Shown one piece after another: positions 22,588 through 34,212 of a DNA stretch of 64,000 nucleotides. The stretch lies in assembly GCA_964417875.1 (NCBI GenBank), contig CAYQJU010000007.1:9948-73947 (forward strand), given 5' to 3'. The notes under the pieces were generated by a model that saw only the letters and a program-made list of their open reading frames with translations, made no database searches and was not told where the DNA came from. Source of the DNA: ZC4RG30 sp964417875. GTDB lineage: Bacteria > Pseudomonadota > Gammaproteobacteria > Steroidobacterales > Steroidobacteraceae. The position numbers and the translations under genes were made by a program. Position 1 is the first letter of the stretch; the number at the start of each line of letters is the position of its first letter.

Positions 22588-24612
22588 TCAGGGCAGTGGC
22601 AGCGCGAGGTTCTGCGTGGTGACCGGCGTGTCGCGCGCGGCCGGATAGCCGGGCGGAACGATGGCCACCTGCATCAGCGTGCGCGTGCCCAGGTCCGCAC
22701 CCGGGCCGGGTTCATCGATCTTCACGTAGAAGGTGCGCGGTTCGCGGCGTGTCGGGTCCGGCATCAGCGGCACCAGCAGCTCCACGCCGCGCGATCCTTC
22801 CGGAATCACGCCGACGCGCGGCTCGATGGCGCGGAAATCGCGATCCACCTGCGCGGTGCCGGTTTCCGTCCACCAGCGGAAGGTGACCTCGCGGCTGGGG
22901 GTGCCGCGGCGCATGACCCAGATGCGCGCCACCGGCTCGGTGGTGTCCACCCAGGCATAGGTGGAGGCCAGGTCGATGCTGGCGCGGGCGGCCGGTGGTG
23001 CACGCGGCGTGGCAGGTGCTGGCGCAGGCGGTGGCGCGGTTTCGCCGGCAATCGCCGTCGCCGGCGTGCGTGAATCCGGCGTAGCACTGCCTGTCACGCG
23101 GGCGTCTGCGGCAGGCAGCCGTCCGCCGGCAGTGCCCTGGGTGATCGCGGTGCCAGCAGGCGCCGCTGCGGGCGCATCGGCATCCAGTGCGATCACTGGC
23201 GGCGGCGATTCCACCCCCTGCGACGCTGCGTCGAGCGGCTCCGCCGGCAACCATGCCGTCTGCACCCCCGCCGGATCCGCAGCCGGCAGCGCCTGCAGGT
23301 AGAAGAACAAACCGCCACCCAGGATGACGGCGACGATGCCGGCTGCCAGCCACTCGCGCAGGTGCCGGCGCCGGGGCGGCGGCGGCGCACCCCCATCGAC
23401 CAGCACCACCGGTTCGCCGGCCGCGGCCGCGTCGCCGCCGAATGCGGCGAGGATGCCGGCATTGCCTTCCGTGTCGCGGCCTGCCAGCGTGGCGCGCAGC
23501 ACTCGCCACTGCGCCCGGGTGATACCGGGCGGTGCGCGCAGCTTCGACAGCGATGTCGAGGTGAGCGCAGTGACCGGTTCGGCCGTGCCGGCAAGCAGTT
23601 CGTAGGCGAGGCGCGCGAAGGCCATGCGATCGGCGCCGGGCTGCACGGTGTGGCTCTGCGCACGCAGCTCGAAGCCCTGCAGCCGCGTATCGCCCAGGTC
23701 GGTGATCAGCACATTGCCGGCAGTGACATCACCATGCGCCACGCCGCGCGCATGCGCATAGGCCAGTGCACTGGCCAGCGTGCGCACGATGGTCAGCGCG
23801 GACTGCAGCGGCACGCGCCGGTCGGCACGGCGTTCCAGCAACGTGCGCAGCGACACGCCGCTGAAGAAATCGCTGACCAGCACCAGCGAGCCATTGTCCT
23901 CCTCGATGTCGAGCACGCGCATGATGGCCGGATGCGACAGCGTCTGCAGCTTGCCGATCCGCTGCAGCAGCAGCGTGTCCTGCGACAGGTTGTCGTCGAG
24001 CACCTGCAGCGCCACGCGCTGGCGCACGCCGGGCATGCCGGCCTTGGGCTCGTCCACCGCTTCGAGCACGCTCATCCACTCGCGACGCCGCAGGATCTCC
24101 ACTACGCGGTAGCGGCCGCAGAGCAGATCGCCGACACGCACCTCGCGGTGGAAGGAGGCCTCGAGCAGGCCATGGCCTTCCTCCGGCTGCGCGTCCGGGT
24201 CATGCGGTTCCACTGCATGCATCGCGGGCAGCGGCGCGGCAGGCGCGGCGCTGGCCGGGCGCACCGGTCCTGGCATCTCCAGCGCAGCGGCGCGCGGCGG
24301 CGGGGGTGCAGCGGCCGCAGGGCTCGCCTTCGGTACAGGCCTTGCATCGCCGCGCGCGCCCAGCGAGTGACGCTGCAGCCGCGACTTCAGGCAGACGAAG
24401 GTGTCGCGGTCGATGCGCTTGCGGCGGAAGTTCTGGTCCAGCAGCGCCAGCACTTCCCAGACCGCATCCGGATCGGTGGATTCACATTGCAGCACGCGCT
24501 CGACGAACTCATCCTGGGTGCACTGGCGCGCGGCCAGTTCGTCGATCAGGACCTGGAGTTCGGGGCCTTCGCGCGCCTCGAGCGACTCGGATTCAGTAGG
24601 GGCGACATACAT
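22588..24612 (-). CDS. Membrane Ser/Thr pseudokinase with Calx-beta-like C-terminal domain
   Basis: A 674-residue protein. Residues 15-85 are a small helical domain, 86-145 Pro/Ala linker, and 160-390 a Hanks-type kinase fold. Key residues are degenerate: the glycine loop is absent, VALK is VALQ (Gln203), and DFG aligns with GFE (313-315). The loop HGDVTAGN keeps Asp295 and Asn300. A membrane helix at 421-440 leads to a Pro/Ala-rich external stalk and a domain at 545-655 with a Calx-beta pattern (TGTAQVDRDF, IPEGSRG, TFYVKIDEP). It is probably a catalytically dead transmembrane sensor or scaffold. A TGTAGG-N6-CCTACG dyad lies 69-86 bp upstream. Confidence 0.85.
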   Translation of the reverse strand: MYVAPTESESLEAREGPELQVLIDELAARQCTQDEFVERVLQCESTDPDAVWEVLALLDQNFRRKRIDRDTFVCLKSRLQRHSLGARGDARPVPKASPAAAAPPPPRAAALEMPGPVRPASAAPAAPLPAMHAVEPHDPDAQPEEGHGLLEASFHREVRVGDLLCGRYRVVEILRRREWMSVLEAVDEPKAGMPGVRQRVALQVLDDNLSQDTLLLQRIGKLQTLSHPAIMRVLDIEEDNGSLVLVSDFFSGVSLRTLLERRADRRVPLQSALTIVRTLASALAYAHARGVAHGDVTAGNVLITDLGDTRLQGFELRAQSHTVQPGADRMAFARLAYELLAGTAEPVTALTSTSLSKLRAPPGITRAQWRVLRATLAGRDTEGNAGILAAFGGDAAAAGEPVVLVDGGAPPPPRRRHLREWLAAGIVAVILGGGLFFYLQALPAADPAGVQTAWLPAEPLDAASQGVESPPPVIALDADAPAAAPAGTAITQGTAGGRLPAADARVTGSATPDSRTPATAIAGETAPPPAPAPATPRAPPAARASIDLASTYAWVDTTEPVARIWVMRRGTPSREVTFRWWTETGTAQVDRDFRAIEPRVGVIPEGSRGVELLVPLMPDPTRREPRTFYVKIDEPGPGADLGTRTLMQVAIVPPGYPAARDTPVTTQNLALPLP

Positions 24613-24680
24613 GCATGCATCATCGCCGATGGCGCCTGCGGCACGTCAGGTCCGGCGGGTGGGAAGCCGGTAACTCGCCA

Positions 24681-24698
24681 TGTAGGCCTGCTCCTACG
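24681..24698. promoter_or_regulatory. TGTAGG-N6-CCTACG dyad upstream of the pseudokinase gene
   Basis: An inverted repeat with six-base arms (one mismatch) and a six-base spacer, 69 bp upstream of the pseudokinase ATG on the minus strand. It matches the dyads at 30746, 43921 and 46512. Confidence 0.55.
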
Positions 24699-24748
24699 AT
24701 TTCGTGCACCCCTTTGACGTGGCGCGGTTTGCGCCCGGGGTCCAGCGT

Positions 24749-27106
24749 TCACCGGCTCTGCGCGGCCTGCAGCAGCAGGCCCAGCGCCGCGTAATCCACC
24801 GGCTTGGTCAGGTGATGGTCGAACCCGGCGGCTGCGGAGCGGTCGCGGTCGGCGCTCTGTCCCCAGCCGGTGATGGCAACCAGCAGCACCTGTGCACCGG
24901 TGGCGCGAATGCGCTGCGCCACCTCGAAGCCATTGAGTTTCGGCATGCCGATGTCCAGCAGCACCGCGGCCGGAGAATGCTGGGCAAAGGCCTGCAGTGC
25001 CGCTTCGCCATCCTCGGCAACGAACACCTCATGGCCCTCGGCGCGGAGCAGTAGCGCGAGGCTGTCGGCGGCATCGCGGTTGTCGTCGGCGATCAGCAGC
25101 CGCAGCGGCCGGCAGGCCGGCAGGGTCGGGGCGGCGCGATCGGGCTGATGTCCTGTCTCCACCACGGCGCCGGGAATCTGCAGGGTGAACGTGGAACCCC
25201 GGCCTGGCCCGTCGCTGTGCACCGAAGCCTGGCCGCCATGCAGCTCGACGAGTCCGCGTGTCAGCGCAAGCCCGATGCCAAGGCCGCCCTCGGAGCGGTC
25301 ACGGGCCGATTTCACCTGCGAGAACATGCGGAAAATGGCGGGAAGGTCGGGCGCCGCGATGCCGATGCCGGTGTCGCTGACGGCGATGGTGAGGTCCTGG
25401 CCATCGATGCTGACTGCAAGGCGGATCGAGCCGCCGGGCGGGGTGTACTTGGCCGCGTTGTTCAACAGGTTCGAGATCATCTGCGCCATGCGCAGCGGAT
25501 CCACGTCCACCATCGCATCCTGCTGCAGGTCCACCGACAGCTGGTGCTGCTTGCTGTCGACCAGCGGGCGCGAGGTCTCGATCGCGGTTTCAACCAGCGC
25601 CGACAGCAACGTGGGCGTGCGGCGCACCTCGAGGATGCCGCGGGTGATGCGCGACACATCAAGCAGGTCATCGAGCAGCAGCGACATGTGCTGTACCTGC
25701 CGGTCGATGACATCCTGGCACCAGCGCCGCTGCGCTTCGGGAACCTCGGCCTTGCGCGCCAGCATCGCGGCCATGCGGATCGGGGCCAGCGGATTGCGCA
25801 GTTCGTGCGCCAGCGTAGCCAGGAATTCGTCCTTGCGCTGGTCCGCCTCGCGCAGGTCGAGCTCGTGGCGCTTGCGTTCGCTGACATCGCTGAACCAGAC
25901 GCCGATGTCCTGGTCCAGCGACGAGACGATGACCTGGAACCAGCCGCGCACACCGGCGGCGATGGCGCGTGCCTCGAAGTCGCGCACCTCCTGCCGTTCG
26001 GCGGCAGCGGTGAAATGATCGAGCAGGCCCGGTTCGGCCCAGGTGCCGGGAAACAGCTCCGAGATGCGCGCGCCGGACATCGACGGGCCCTCGCGGCCGA
26101 GCACGTCGGCGGCAGCCTTGTTCACATAGGCCCAGCGGAAATCGACGATGGCACCTTCGCCATCGCGCACCGGTGCCAGCACCATGAAGGGCACGGCCGA
26201 GGCATCCAGCACCCGTCGCAGCCGCCGCTCGCCACGATAGCGCGCCTCCTCGGCATCGCGCCGCTGCTGATCGCGGGTGCGCATGATGTGGATGGTCCAC
26301 CACAGCACGCTGGTCAGCAGCACGATCTCCACCACGGTGCGCAGCGCCGAACCGAACGCCGGGTCGAAGTATCCCAGCCGCTGGCCCAGCACGCGGCTGA
26401 AGCCGATGGTGATCGGCACGATGAAGGCGAGCGGGATGATGCGGCGTGCAAGGTCGCCCGCCGTGCTCTGCTCGGTGAGCGTGCGCACCGGTTCCCGGTG
26501 CGGCTGCGCCGCGATCAGCGCGCAGGCCAGTGCCGCCATCATCACCGCGGTCTGCAGCGCGATGCCCAGCGGCATGCTGTACACCGCTTCGGCCGAGTAC
26601 ATGAAACTGATCAGCGACAGCGTCGCCGATGCCAGCACCACGATGGGCAGCGCCATCGACAGCAAGCTGGCCGATCGGCGCACCAGCAGCCAGAAGCTCA
26701 CGGCGAGCAGCATGAAGCTGATGGCCGCGGGCTGCCCCATGCGGTTCGGCGACGCGGTGGCCGGGGATCCGGGCGGTTCCTGGAACAGCAATGTGTCGAT
26801 CCCGAGGTTCACGCCAGCCACGTGCTCGAGCAGCGTGGCCCCGCCCACTGCACCGGCCAGCGAGGCCAGCACCAGCGCAGCGATGCGCGCCCGCACGCCC
26901 TGGTACAGGAGCAGTGCCGACGCCAGGAAGACCACACACAGCGAGGTGTTGGTCTTGATGGTGATGCCGGTGTTCCACCAGTCGATGAAAGCGGGCGTGT
27001 CCAGTGCCCAGCCCGCGAATGACACCACGCCGCCGCAAAGTGCCAGGCCGGCCAGCAGCATCGAGACCAGTCGGACGAAATCCCAGCGTGGTTGCATGGA
27101 CACCAT
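24749..27106 (-). CDS. Hybrid histidine kinase with eight-TM sensor (MASE-like), PAS, HisKA, HATPase and REC
   Basis: About 785 residues. Eight predicted membrane helices occupy roughly the first 280 residues, a MASE-like sensor, followed by PAS (about 295-415), HisKA with His near 434 in LATLAHELRNPLAP, HATPase with DTGIGI and GGLGIGLAL, and a terminal REC with LLDIGMPKLNG and TKPVD. Three starts are possible (GTG 27121, ATG 27106, ATG 27097) and none has a good ribosome site. It closely resembles the kinases at 31545-33809 and 34213-36672 in H-box and REC, suggesting duplication with swapped sensors. Confidence 0.9.
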   Translation of the reverse strand: MVSMQPRWDFVRLVSMLLAGLALCGGVVSFAGWALDTPAFIDWWNTGITIKTNTSLCVVFLASALLLYQGVRARIAALVLASLAGAVGGATLLEHVAGVNLGIDTLLFQEPPGSPATASPNRMGQPAAISFMLLAVSFWLLVRRSASLLSMALPIVVLASATLSLISFMYSAEAVYSMPLGIALQTAVMMAALACALIAAQPHREPVRTLTEQSTAGDLARRIIPLAFIVPITIGFSRVLGQRLGYFDPAFGSALRTVVEIVLLTSVLWWTIHIMRTRDQQRRDAEEARYRGERRLRRVLDASAVPFMVLAPVRDGEGAIVDFRWAYVNKAAADVLGREGPSMSGARISELFPGTWAEPGLLDHFTAAAERQEVRDFEARAIAAGVRGWFQVIVSSLDQDIGVWFSDVSERKRHELDLREADQRKDEFLATLAHELRNPLAPIRMAAMLARKAEVPEAQRRWCQDVIDRQVQHMSLLLDDLLDVSRITRGILEVRRTPTLLSALVETAIETSRPLVDSKQHQLSVDLQQDAMVDVDPLRMAQMISNLLNNAAKYTPPGGSIRLAVSIDGQDLTIAVSDTGIGIAAPDLPAIFRMFSQVKSARDRSEGGLGIGLALTRGLVELHGGQASVHSDGPGRGSTFTLQIPGAVVETGHQPDRAAPTLPACRPLRLLIADDNRDAADSLALLLRAEGHEVFVAEDGEAALQAFAQHSPAAVLLDIGMPKLNGFEVAQRIRATGAQVLLVAITGWGQSADRDRSAAAGFDHHLTKPVDYAALGLLLQAAQSR

Positions 27107-27141
27107 CGATCGAGAGGACACGACAGGTTAACAGGACTTGC

Positions 27142-27175
27142 CCGGGCCGCGGCTCCACCCGGAGTCGCGGCCCGG
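27142..27175. repeat. 15-bp-arm inverted repeat in the divergent intergenic region
   Basis: Arms at 27142-27156 and 27161-27175 are complementary at 14 of 15 positions around a 4-base ACCC loop. It lies 36 bp upstream of the eight-TM kinase start and is very GC-rich. With no T-run it is unlikely to be a simple terminator; operator, RNA hairpin or insulating structure are all possible. Confidence 0.6.
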
Positions 27176-27230
27176 ACGCAGCCATCCTACATATCGTGCC
27201 GCTGATGTGCGCCGGGTCACGAAAGCCGAT

Positions 27231-27256
27231 GCCACGCCGGAACATTCCGGCGTGGC
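27231..27256. repeat. Near-perfect 26-bp palindrome upstream of the GGDEF-EAL gene
   Basis: GCCACGCCGGAA at 27231-27242 and its exact complement TTCCGGCGTGGC at 27245-27256 are separated by two bases. It lies 45 bp upstream of the GGDEF-EAL start codon, where a dimeric regulator could act. Nothing else in the window carries the same sequence that I could see. Confidence 0.65.
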
Positions 27257-27300
27257 GCGCACAATCGATGATCCGCGGATTAGGGAAGGCCCGCCCTCCA

Positions 27301-30015
27301 ATGCCTGACTCGAAGCTGCCCGCCGCCTTCATGCGACGCATCCGGTCCCGAGCCGCGGACTGGCGACCCGGCATTGCCCTGCAGCTGGGCATTGCATTCG
27401 TCGGCGTTGCCGCGCTGGCGGCGGTGGCCAACTTCGCCGTACAGCGCAGCATCTCGATCACCACCACCCGGGTTGTGGCGACCGCGGCGGCTGCCGCACG
27501 CCAGCATGGCGGACCACTGCGGGCGCCGGACATGCCCGTGCCGGCCGAGCGCAATGGCAAGGCAGCGCTGCCGGCCCTGGAGCGCCTGTCCAGTGCGGTG
27601 CTGTCTGCGCGCCTGCTGCCGGCCGCGGATCGCCAGGCGCGCGCGGCGACCGCGGCGCGCGAGGTGCGCGCCACGCTGCGCCGGCTGCATGGCGATGCGC
27701 AGCGTGCCGATGCAGCGCTGCGCGCCGGCACGCGCATCATCGAGCTGGAAGCGAGGCGCGATGCCACCTATGCACAGTATGCGCAGCAGCTGGTGCGCAT
27801 CGAGCAGCGGATGCAGGAGCCACTGGACCAGGCCTGGCGCATCCTGGGTCGCGTGGTGGCACGCCAGTCGGTGGTGGTCGCCGACCAGCGCATCGCGGAG
27901 ATGCGGCGCGAAGCCAGTGTGATGCGCACCCCCGATTACACCGCCGCGGACCTGGCGCGCCTGGAGATGCTCGAGGTGCAGTTCAACGACGCCCTCGTTG
28001 CCGGGCAGCGCACATTCACGCGCTCGCAGGGTGCGCAGTGGTATGCGGAAACCAGCGCCGATGCCGCAGGCTTCGGCCAGCTGCGCGGCAGCATCGTGGC
28101 GCTGGATGCGGAGCGGCGGCAGCTGCTGCCGCAGTTCAGGGCAGAACTCGCCCTCGTGCAATCCCTGCTGCACAGTCCGGCGACGGTGAAGCCCGCGGCC
28201 CCGCCGGCAGGCACGCCCGTGGTTCTTCCCGAAGAGCTGGTGCGACGGCCGCTGGTGATGCCGCCGCCGTGGGAGTCCCCACTCCAGTCGACCACCCGGC
28301 AGCACACCGTGGACGAGGGCATCGCGCCTGCATGGCTGGCCTGGCTGTCCGGCAGCGTGCTCGCACTGCTGCTGGCTGTGTCGGTGTTCACCGTGCTGAG
28401 CATCCTGCGGCCGGTGCAGCGGTTGATTGCCGCCACCCAGCGCATCGCACTGGGCGAGGCAGGTGTGCGCGTTCCCCGGGCGCGCAGTCACGAACTGGAT
28501 CGTCTCGCCACGGCATTCAACGCCATGGCTGCCCAGCTGGAGACCGCGCAGTCGATGGCGCGTGACTATCGCCAGCAGCTGGAGGCGCGCGTGGTCGAGC
28601 GCACGCGCCAGCTGCAGCACCAGGCCGACCACGATGCCCTCACACACCTGCCCAACCGCCGCCAGCTGTTCGGGCGCCTGCGCGGCATGCTGGCCGGCTG
28701 CGCGGACAGCAGCCGGCGCGTCGGGCTGTTCTTCATCGACCTGGACAACTTCAAGAACATCAACGATGGCCGCGGCCATGGCTTCGGCGACCGGGTGCTG
28801 GTGGCCATTGCCGAACGGCTTGCTGCAGCGGTGGGCGACCGCGGTGTTGCCGCGCGCTTCGGTGGCGATGAATTCACCGTGGTGATCGAAGCCGATGGCG
28901 GCGACGCGGCACTGCCGGAGTTCGGCTGGTCCCTGGTGCGCGCGTTCCAGCAGCCATTGCGCCTGGACGGACGTGAACTGCTGGTCAGCATCAGCGTCGG
29001 TGCTGCGTTCTTCCCCGAACATGGCCGCGATGCCGAGTCGCTGCTGCGTGCCGCGGATGCGGCGCTGTTCCGCGCCAAGGCGCAGGGCCGCGGACGGCTG
29101 GCGCTGTTCACGCCGGATCTTCTCGAGCAGGCCTCGATGCGCTTCAGCACCGAACAGGGGCTGCGCCGCGCGGTGGAACGCGGCGAGTTCGAGCTGGCCT
29201 TCCAGCCGGAGATCGACCTGGCGCGACGCGAGGTCACCGTCTGCGAAGCGCTGCTGCGCTGGCGGCGTGCTGACGGACAGCTGGTGACACCGGAGGCCTT
29301 CCTGACCGTGGCGGAGGAATCCGGACTCATTGTCGAGATCAGCGACTGGGTGCTGCGCGCAGCCATCACCGCGGCGGCGCGCTGGCGCCAGCATGAGGCG
29401 CTGCGCGAGGTGCGCGTCGCGATCAATGTCTCCTCTCGCCAGCTTGCCGACGCCGCGTTTGCCGAGCGGGTCGGTGCGCTGCTCGGCGAGCATGGACTCC
29501 CGCCTGCCGCACTCGAGATCGAACTGACCGAAACCGTGCTGCAGACCGGCGAGAGCACCGTCCAGGGCCTGCGCCGCCTGCAGCAGATGGGCATCACCGT
29601 GGCGCTGGATGATTTCGGCACCGGCTATTCTTCGCTGGCATCGCTGCAGCAGCTGCCACTGGGGCGCGTGAAACTGGATCGCAGCCTCATCGCCGGCATC
29701 GATGCGGCCGGCGGGCGCGCTTCATCGATCGCACACGCCATCATCAACCTGTGCCGCAACCTCGGCGTGCCGGTCACTGCCGAGGGCGTGGAACGCCCCG
29801 CCCAGCTTGCAATGCTCGGCGATGCAGGCGTCACCGTGCAGGGTTTCCTGTTGTCGCGCCCGGTGGCCGAAGATTGCCTCGCCACTGCCATCGCCCGCAT
29901 GCCGGAGCTGCTGCAGTCGCTGCTGCCGGCCGAACGCGCGGTGGCCGACGTGTTGCACCTGCAGGACCTGGACCTGCGCCGTCGCAGGTCCGGCGCCGGC
30001 GGCACCGAGGGCTGA
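27301..30015 (+). CDS. Membrane GGDEF-EAL c-di-GMP signalling protein
   Basis: A 904-residue protein. TM1 about 26-46, a long helical periplasmic domain to about 340, TM2 about 345-367, HAMP, GGDEF with the intact motif at 521-525, and EAL with EAL at 649-651. Supporting EAL motifs are NVSSRQL, ELTET, DDFGTGYSSL, KLDRSLI and AEGVE, so the phosphodiesterase half looks fully equipped. Both activities could be present; which dominates cannot be told. The gene is monocistronic, divergent from the eight-TM kinase, with two long inverted repeats in between and no clear ribosome site. Confidence 0.93.
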   Translation: MPDSKLPAAFMRRIRSRAADWRPGIALQLGIAFVGVAALAAVANFAVQRSISITTTRVVATAAAAARQHGGPLRAPDMPVPAERNGKAALPALERLSSAVLSARLLPAADRQARAATAAREVRATLRRLHGDAQRADAALRAGTRIIELEARRDATYAQYAQQLVRIEQRMQEPLDQAWRILGRVVARQSVVVADQRIAEMRREASVMRTPDYTAADLARLEMLEVQFNDALVAGQRTFTRSQGAQWYAETSADAAGFGQLRGSIVALDAERRQLLPQFRAELALVQSLLHSPATVKPAAPPAGTPVVLPEELVRRPLVMPPPWESPLQSTTRQHTVDEGIAPAWLAWLSGSVLALLLAVSVFTVLSILRPVQRLIAATQRIALGEAGVRVPRARSHELDRLATAFNAMAAQLETAQSMARDYRQQLEARVVERTRQLQHQADHDALTHLPNRRQLFGRLRGMLAGCADSSRRVGLFFIDLDNFKNINDGRGHGFGDRVLVAIAERLAAAVGDRGVAARFGGDEFTVVIEADGGDAALPEFGWSLVRAFQQPLRLDGRELLVSISVGAAFFPEHGRDAESLLRAADAALFRAKAQGRGRLALFTPDLLEQASMRFSTEQGLRRAVERGEFELAFQPEIDLARREVTVCEALLRWRRADGQLVTPEAFLTVAEESGLIVEISDWVLRAAITAAARWRQHEALREVRVAINVSSRQLADAAFAERVGALLGEHGLPPAALEIELTETVLQTGESTVQGLRRLQQMGITVALDDFGTGYSSLASLQQLPLGRVKLDRSLIAGIDAAGGRASSIAHAIINLCRNLGVPVTAEGVERPAQLAMLGDAGVTVQGFLLSRPVAEDCLATAIARMPELLQSLLPAERAVADVLHLQDLDLRRRRSGAGGTEG

Positions 30016-30035
30016 CCGCCGGCCAACGCCGTCGT

Positions 30036-30638
30036 TCAGGTCATCGAGCCGCGCTCCTGCCTGGCGCGCGCGGCGCCCATCGCGGTTTCAACCTTGCGCA
30101 CTTCCTCCGGCGGCGGCAGCACCGCAGGCAGGCCGAGGGCCTGGATCCAGAGTTCCCTTGACCATCCTTTGGTGTGATAGAGGTGATGATCCTCCTGGTC
30201 CTCCACACGCTCGTATGCGGCCTTCAGCACCTCGCCGGTCTTGCCGCCCTGCGCGGCAAGGCGGCCGATCAGCTCCCAGTTCTGGTGATCCTTGGTCTCG
30301 GCCAGCACCACGCATTCGGTGGCGACCAGTTCGGCCGCCTCGGGCGGCGCGTTTTCAACGGCCATCTGGATGGCGCTCACCAGTGATTCGCCCAGGTGCG
30401 CCACGACCTCGCGTCCAGGGCTCTGCTTCTCCGGATCCAGTCCCAGCTGTTCGAACACCTTCATCAGCGTCTTTTCATGGTGACGCGTTTCAGTCAGGTA
30501 ACCTTCCCATTCCTTACGCAGTTCCTCGTTGATGGCAGCGCCTATCGCCGCCTCATAGACCTTGATGCCGCCGCGCTCGGTTTCCAGCGCCTGCAGCAGC
30601 AACTCCTCCCCCTGCGCGTTCATGCCTTTCGAACCCAT
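30036..30638 (-). CDS. Ferritin-like four-helix protein
   Basis: About 200 residues, mostly helical, with carboxylate/histidine pairs in ALETERGGIKVYE, ETRHHEKTLMKVFE, LAETKDHQNWELI and DQEDHHLYHTKGWSREL, consistent with a di-metal four-helix bundle of the ferritin-like superfamily. It is not a classical ferritin, Dps or bacterioferritin by motif. GGAGGTAAGGA directly upstream fixes the ATG at 30638. The gene is convergent with the GGDEF-EAL gene, and a TGTAGT-N6-CCTACA dyad lies 108 bp upstream, as for other stress genes here. Confidence 0.8.
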   Translation of the reverse strand: MGSKGMNAQGEELLLQALETERGGIKVYEAAIGAAINEELRKEWEGYLTETRHHEKTLMKVFEQLGLDPEKQSPGREVVAHLGESLVSAIQMAVENAPPEAAELVATECVVLAETKDHQNWELIGRLAAQGGKTGEVLKAAYERVEDQEDHHLYHTKGWSRELWIQALGLPAVLPPPEEVRKVETAMGAARARQERGSMT

Positions 30639-30981
30639 GGTCCTTACCTCCGAAGCAATGGCCCGCGCCCAGCATTGCATTGTGTGTGCCGGCGAACCGT
30701 CGGTGGCCGACCGGAGCATCGGTCGGTGCCTTCCTGCGGCCGGCGTGTAGTCGCAGTCCTACAAATCAATGTGGATTTCATGACGGCCCCTCCTGATATT
30801 TTCCGCACCGGCCAAACCATGGACACAGGGGCGTGCAAGCAGTGCGAGCTTCGGATCCTCTCGCGGACTGTCGCTGCAGGGCGTCAACCTGCCCGGCGCA
30901 GCCACCGGCACTATCCTGCACACTGGCAATGACCCGGCGGGATTGATGATCAATGATGATCGGGAAACGCTGGAGTCACTG
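30639..30981. other. 343-bp intergenic region between divergent genes
   Basis: It holds the ribosome site of the ferritin-like gene (about 30640-30650), the dyad at 30746-30763 and probably two divergent promoters. I see no credible small gene, terminator or RNA. Confidence 0.5.
30746..30763. promoter_or_regulatory. TGTAGT-N6-CCTACA dyad
   Basis: TGTAGT, cgcagt, CCTACA: a six-base-arm inverted repeat with one mismatch and a six-base spacer. It is 108 bp upstream of the ferritin-like gene and 219 bp upstream of the YfiR-like gene, so the former is the likelier target. Confidence 0.55.
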
Positions 30982-31544
30982 ATGGCGGATCCGGCCAGAA
31001 GCAATCCGGTCGCGGCCGCGCGACGCGCGCTGGCGCTGCTCTGCGCGCTGTGGGCGTGCAGCAGCCTGGCGCCGGCGGACGCCGTGCAGGTGTATCCGGA
31101 AAGCGCCGTGAAAGCGGCCTTCGTGCTGCGCTTTGCTGGCTATGTGGAGTGGCCGCAGGCCGAGGCTGCCGCGGATCCGCTGCGCATCGCCGTGCTGGGT
31201 GATCCCGCGATCGCGGCCCATCTTGAAGGCCTGGCTGCAGATCGCATCATTGCCGGCCGCGTGGTGCAGGTGCGGCGTGTGTCCTCGGTCGCCGCCGCCA
31301 AGGATGCCCAGGTACTGGTGATGGGCGCTTCCCGCCCCCGGCCACTGGACGCGCTGCTGCGACCGCTGGCAGGCAGCTCGGTGCTGGTGGTCACCGATGA
31401 AGAGGATGCACTGCAGGCTGGCAGCGTGATCAATTTCCTCAGGGAAGAGAACCGCCTGCGCTTCGAGGTGTCGCTGCCGGCGGCGCGGCGCATGGGTCTG
31501 CGCATCAGCTCCGAACTGCTGTCGGTGGCGGCGGGCGTGCAGCG

Positions 31545-31548
<4 letters not shown>
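30982..31548 (+). CDS. YfiR-like periplasmic protein (DUF4154)
   Basis: About 188 residues with a signal peptide (ALALLCALWACSSLAPADA). The mature part matches YfiR/DUF4154: VKAAFVLRFAGYVEWP, LRIAVLGDPAIA, VLVVTDEEDALQAGSVINFLREENRLRFEVSLPAARRMGLRIS (only parts quoted are diagnostic). YfiR of Pseudomonas is a periplasmic repressor of a membrane cyclase. Here the stop overlaps the start of a membrane kinase (ATGA), so it more likely modulates that kinase. An upstream TTG at 30943 is possible, but the ATG at 30982 places the signal peptide properly. Confidence 0.88.
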
Positions 31549-33809
<2,261 letters not shown>

Positions 33810-33822
33810 CATCGACACAGCC

Positions 33823-34200
33823 ATGACAGACGAAAAAGACCTGCGCATCCTGCTGGCAGAGGACAACGACGACCTGCGCATGGTGATGCCGGCGCTGATC
33901 GACGGCATCGACGGGCTGCGCTGTGCGGCGACCACGGCCTACCTGGACGAAGTCGGCCCGCTGATCGAGCGCCACCAGGTGGCGGTGGCGGTGCTCGACA
34001 TCGAGCTGCGCGGCGGTTCGGCACTGAAGCGCCTGCCGGACCTGCGGCGCGAATATCCGGACACGCGCTTCGTGATCCACAGCGGCCATTCCAATCCGGA
34101 ACTGATGCGTCAGGCGCAGTCGGCGGGCGCCGCGGCCTATGTGCTCAAGTCCGGCGACTTCGACGACCTGATCGCGGCCATCCGCGGCGTCGCCGCCTGA
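33823..34200 (+). CDS. Stand-alone receiver-domain protein
   Basis: A 125-residue single REC domain with LLAEDNDD, acceptor Asp in AVLDIELRG, and Lys in YVLKSGDF. No output domain follows. It sits 13 bp after the YfiR-linked hybrid kinase and may act as a phosphate shuttle or sink, or regulate by protein contact. The ATG at 33823 gives the correct REC start; an upstream in-frame ATG would overlap the kinase. Confidence 0.87.
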   Translation: MTDEKDLRILLAEDNDDLRMVMPALIDGIDGLRCAATTAYLDEVGPLIERHQVAVAVLDIELRGGSALKRLPDLRREYPDTRFVIHSGHSNPELMRQAQSAGAAAYVLKSGDFDDLIAAIRGVAA

Positions 34201-34212
34201 CCGCGGCGCGGC

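Noticed and set aside
25148..27022. A 624-codon open frame on the plus strand
   Set aside because: It is antisense to the eight-TM hybrid kinase, with His/Arg/Gln-rich low-information translation.
27280..29493. A 737-codon open frame on the minus strand
   Set aside because: It is antisense to the GGDEF-EAL gene, whose catalytic motifs are intact.
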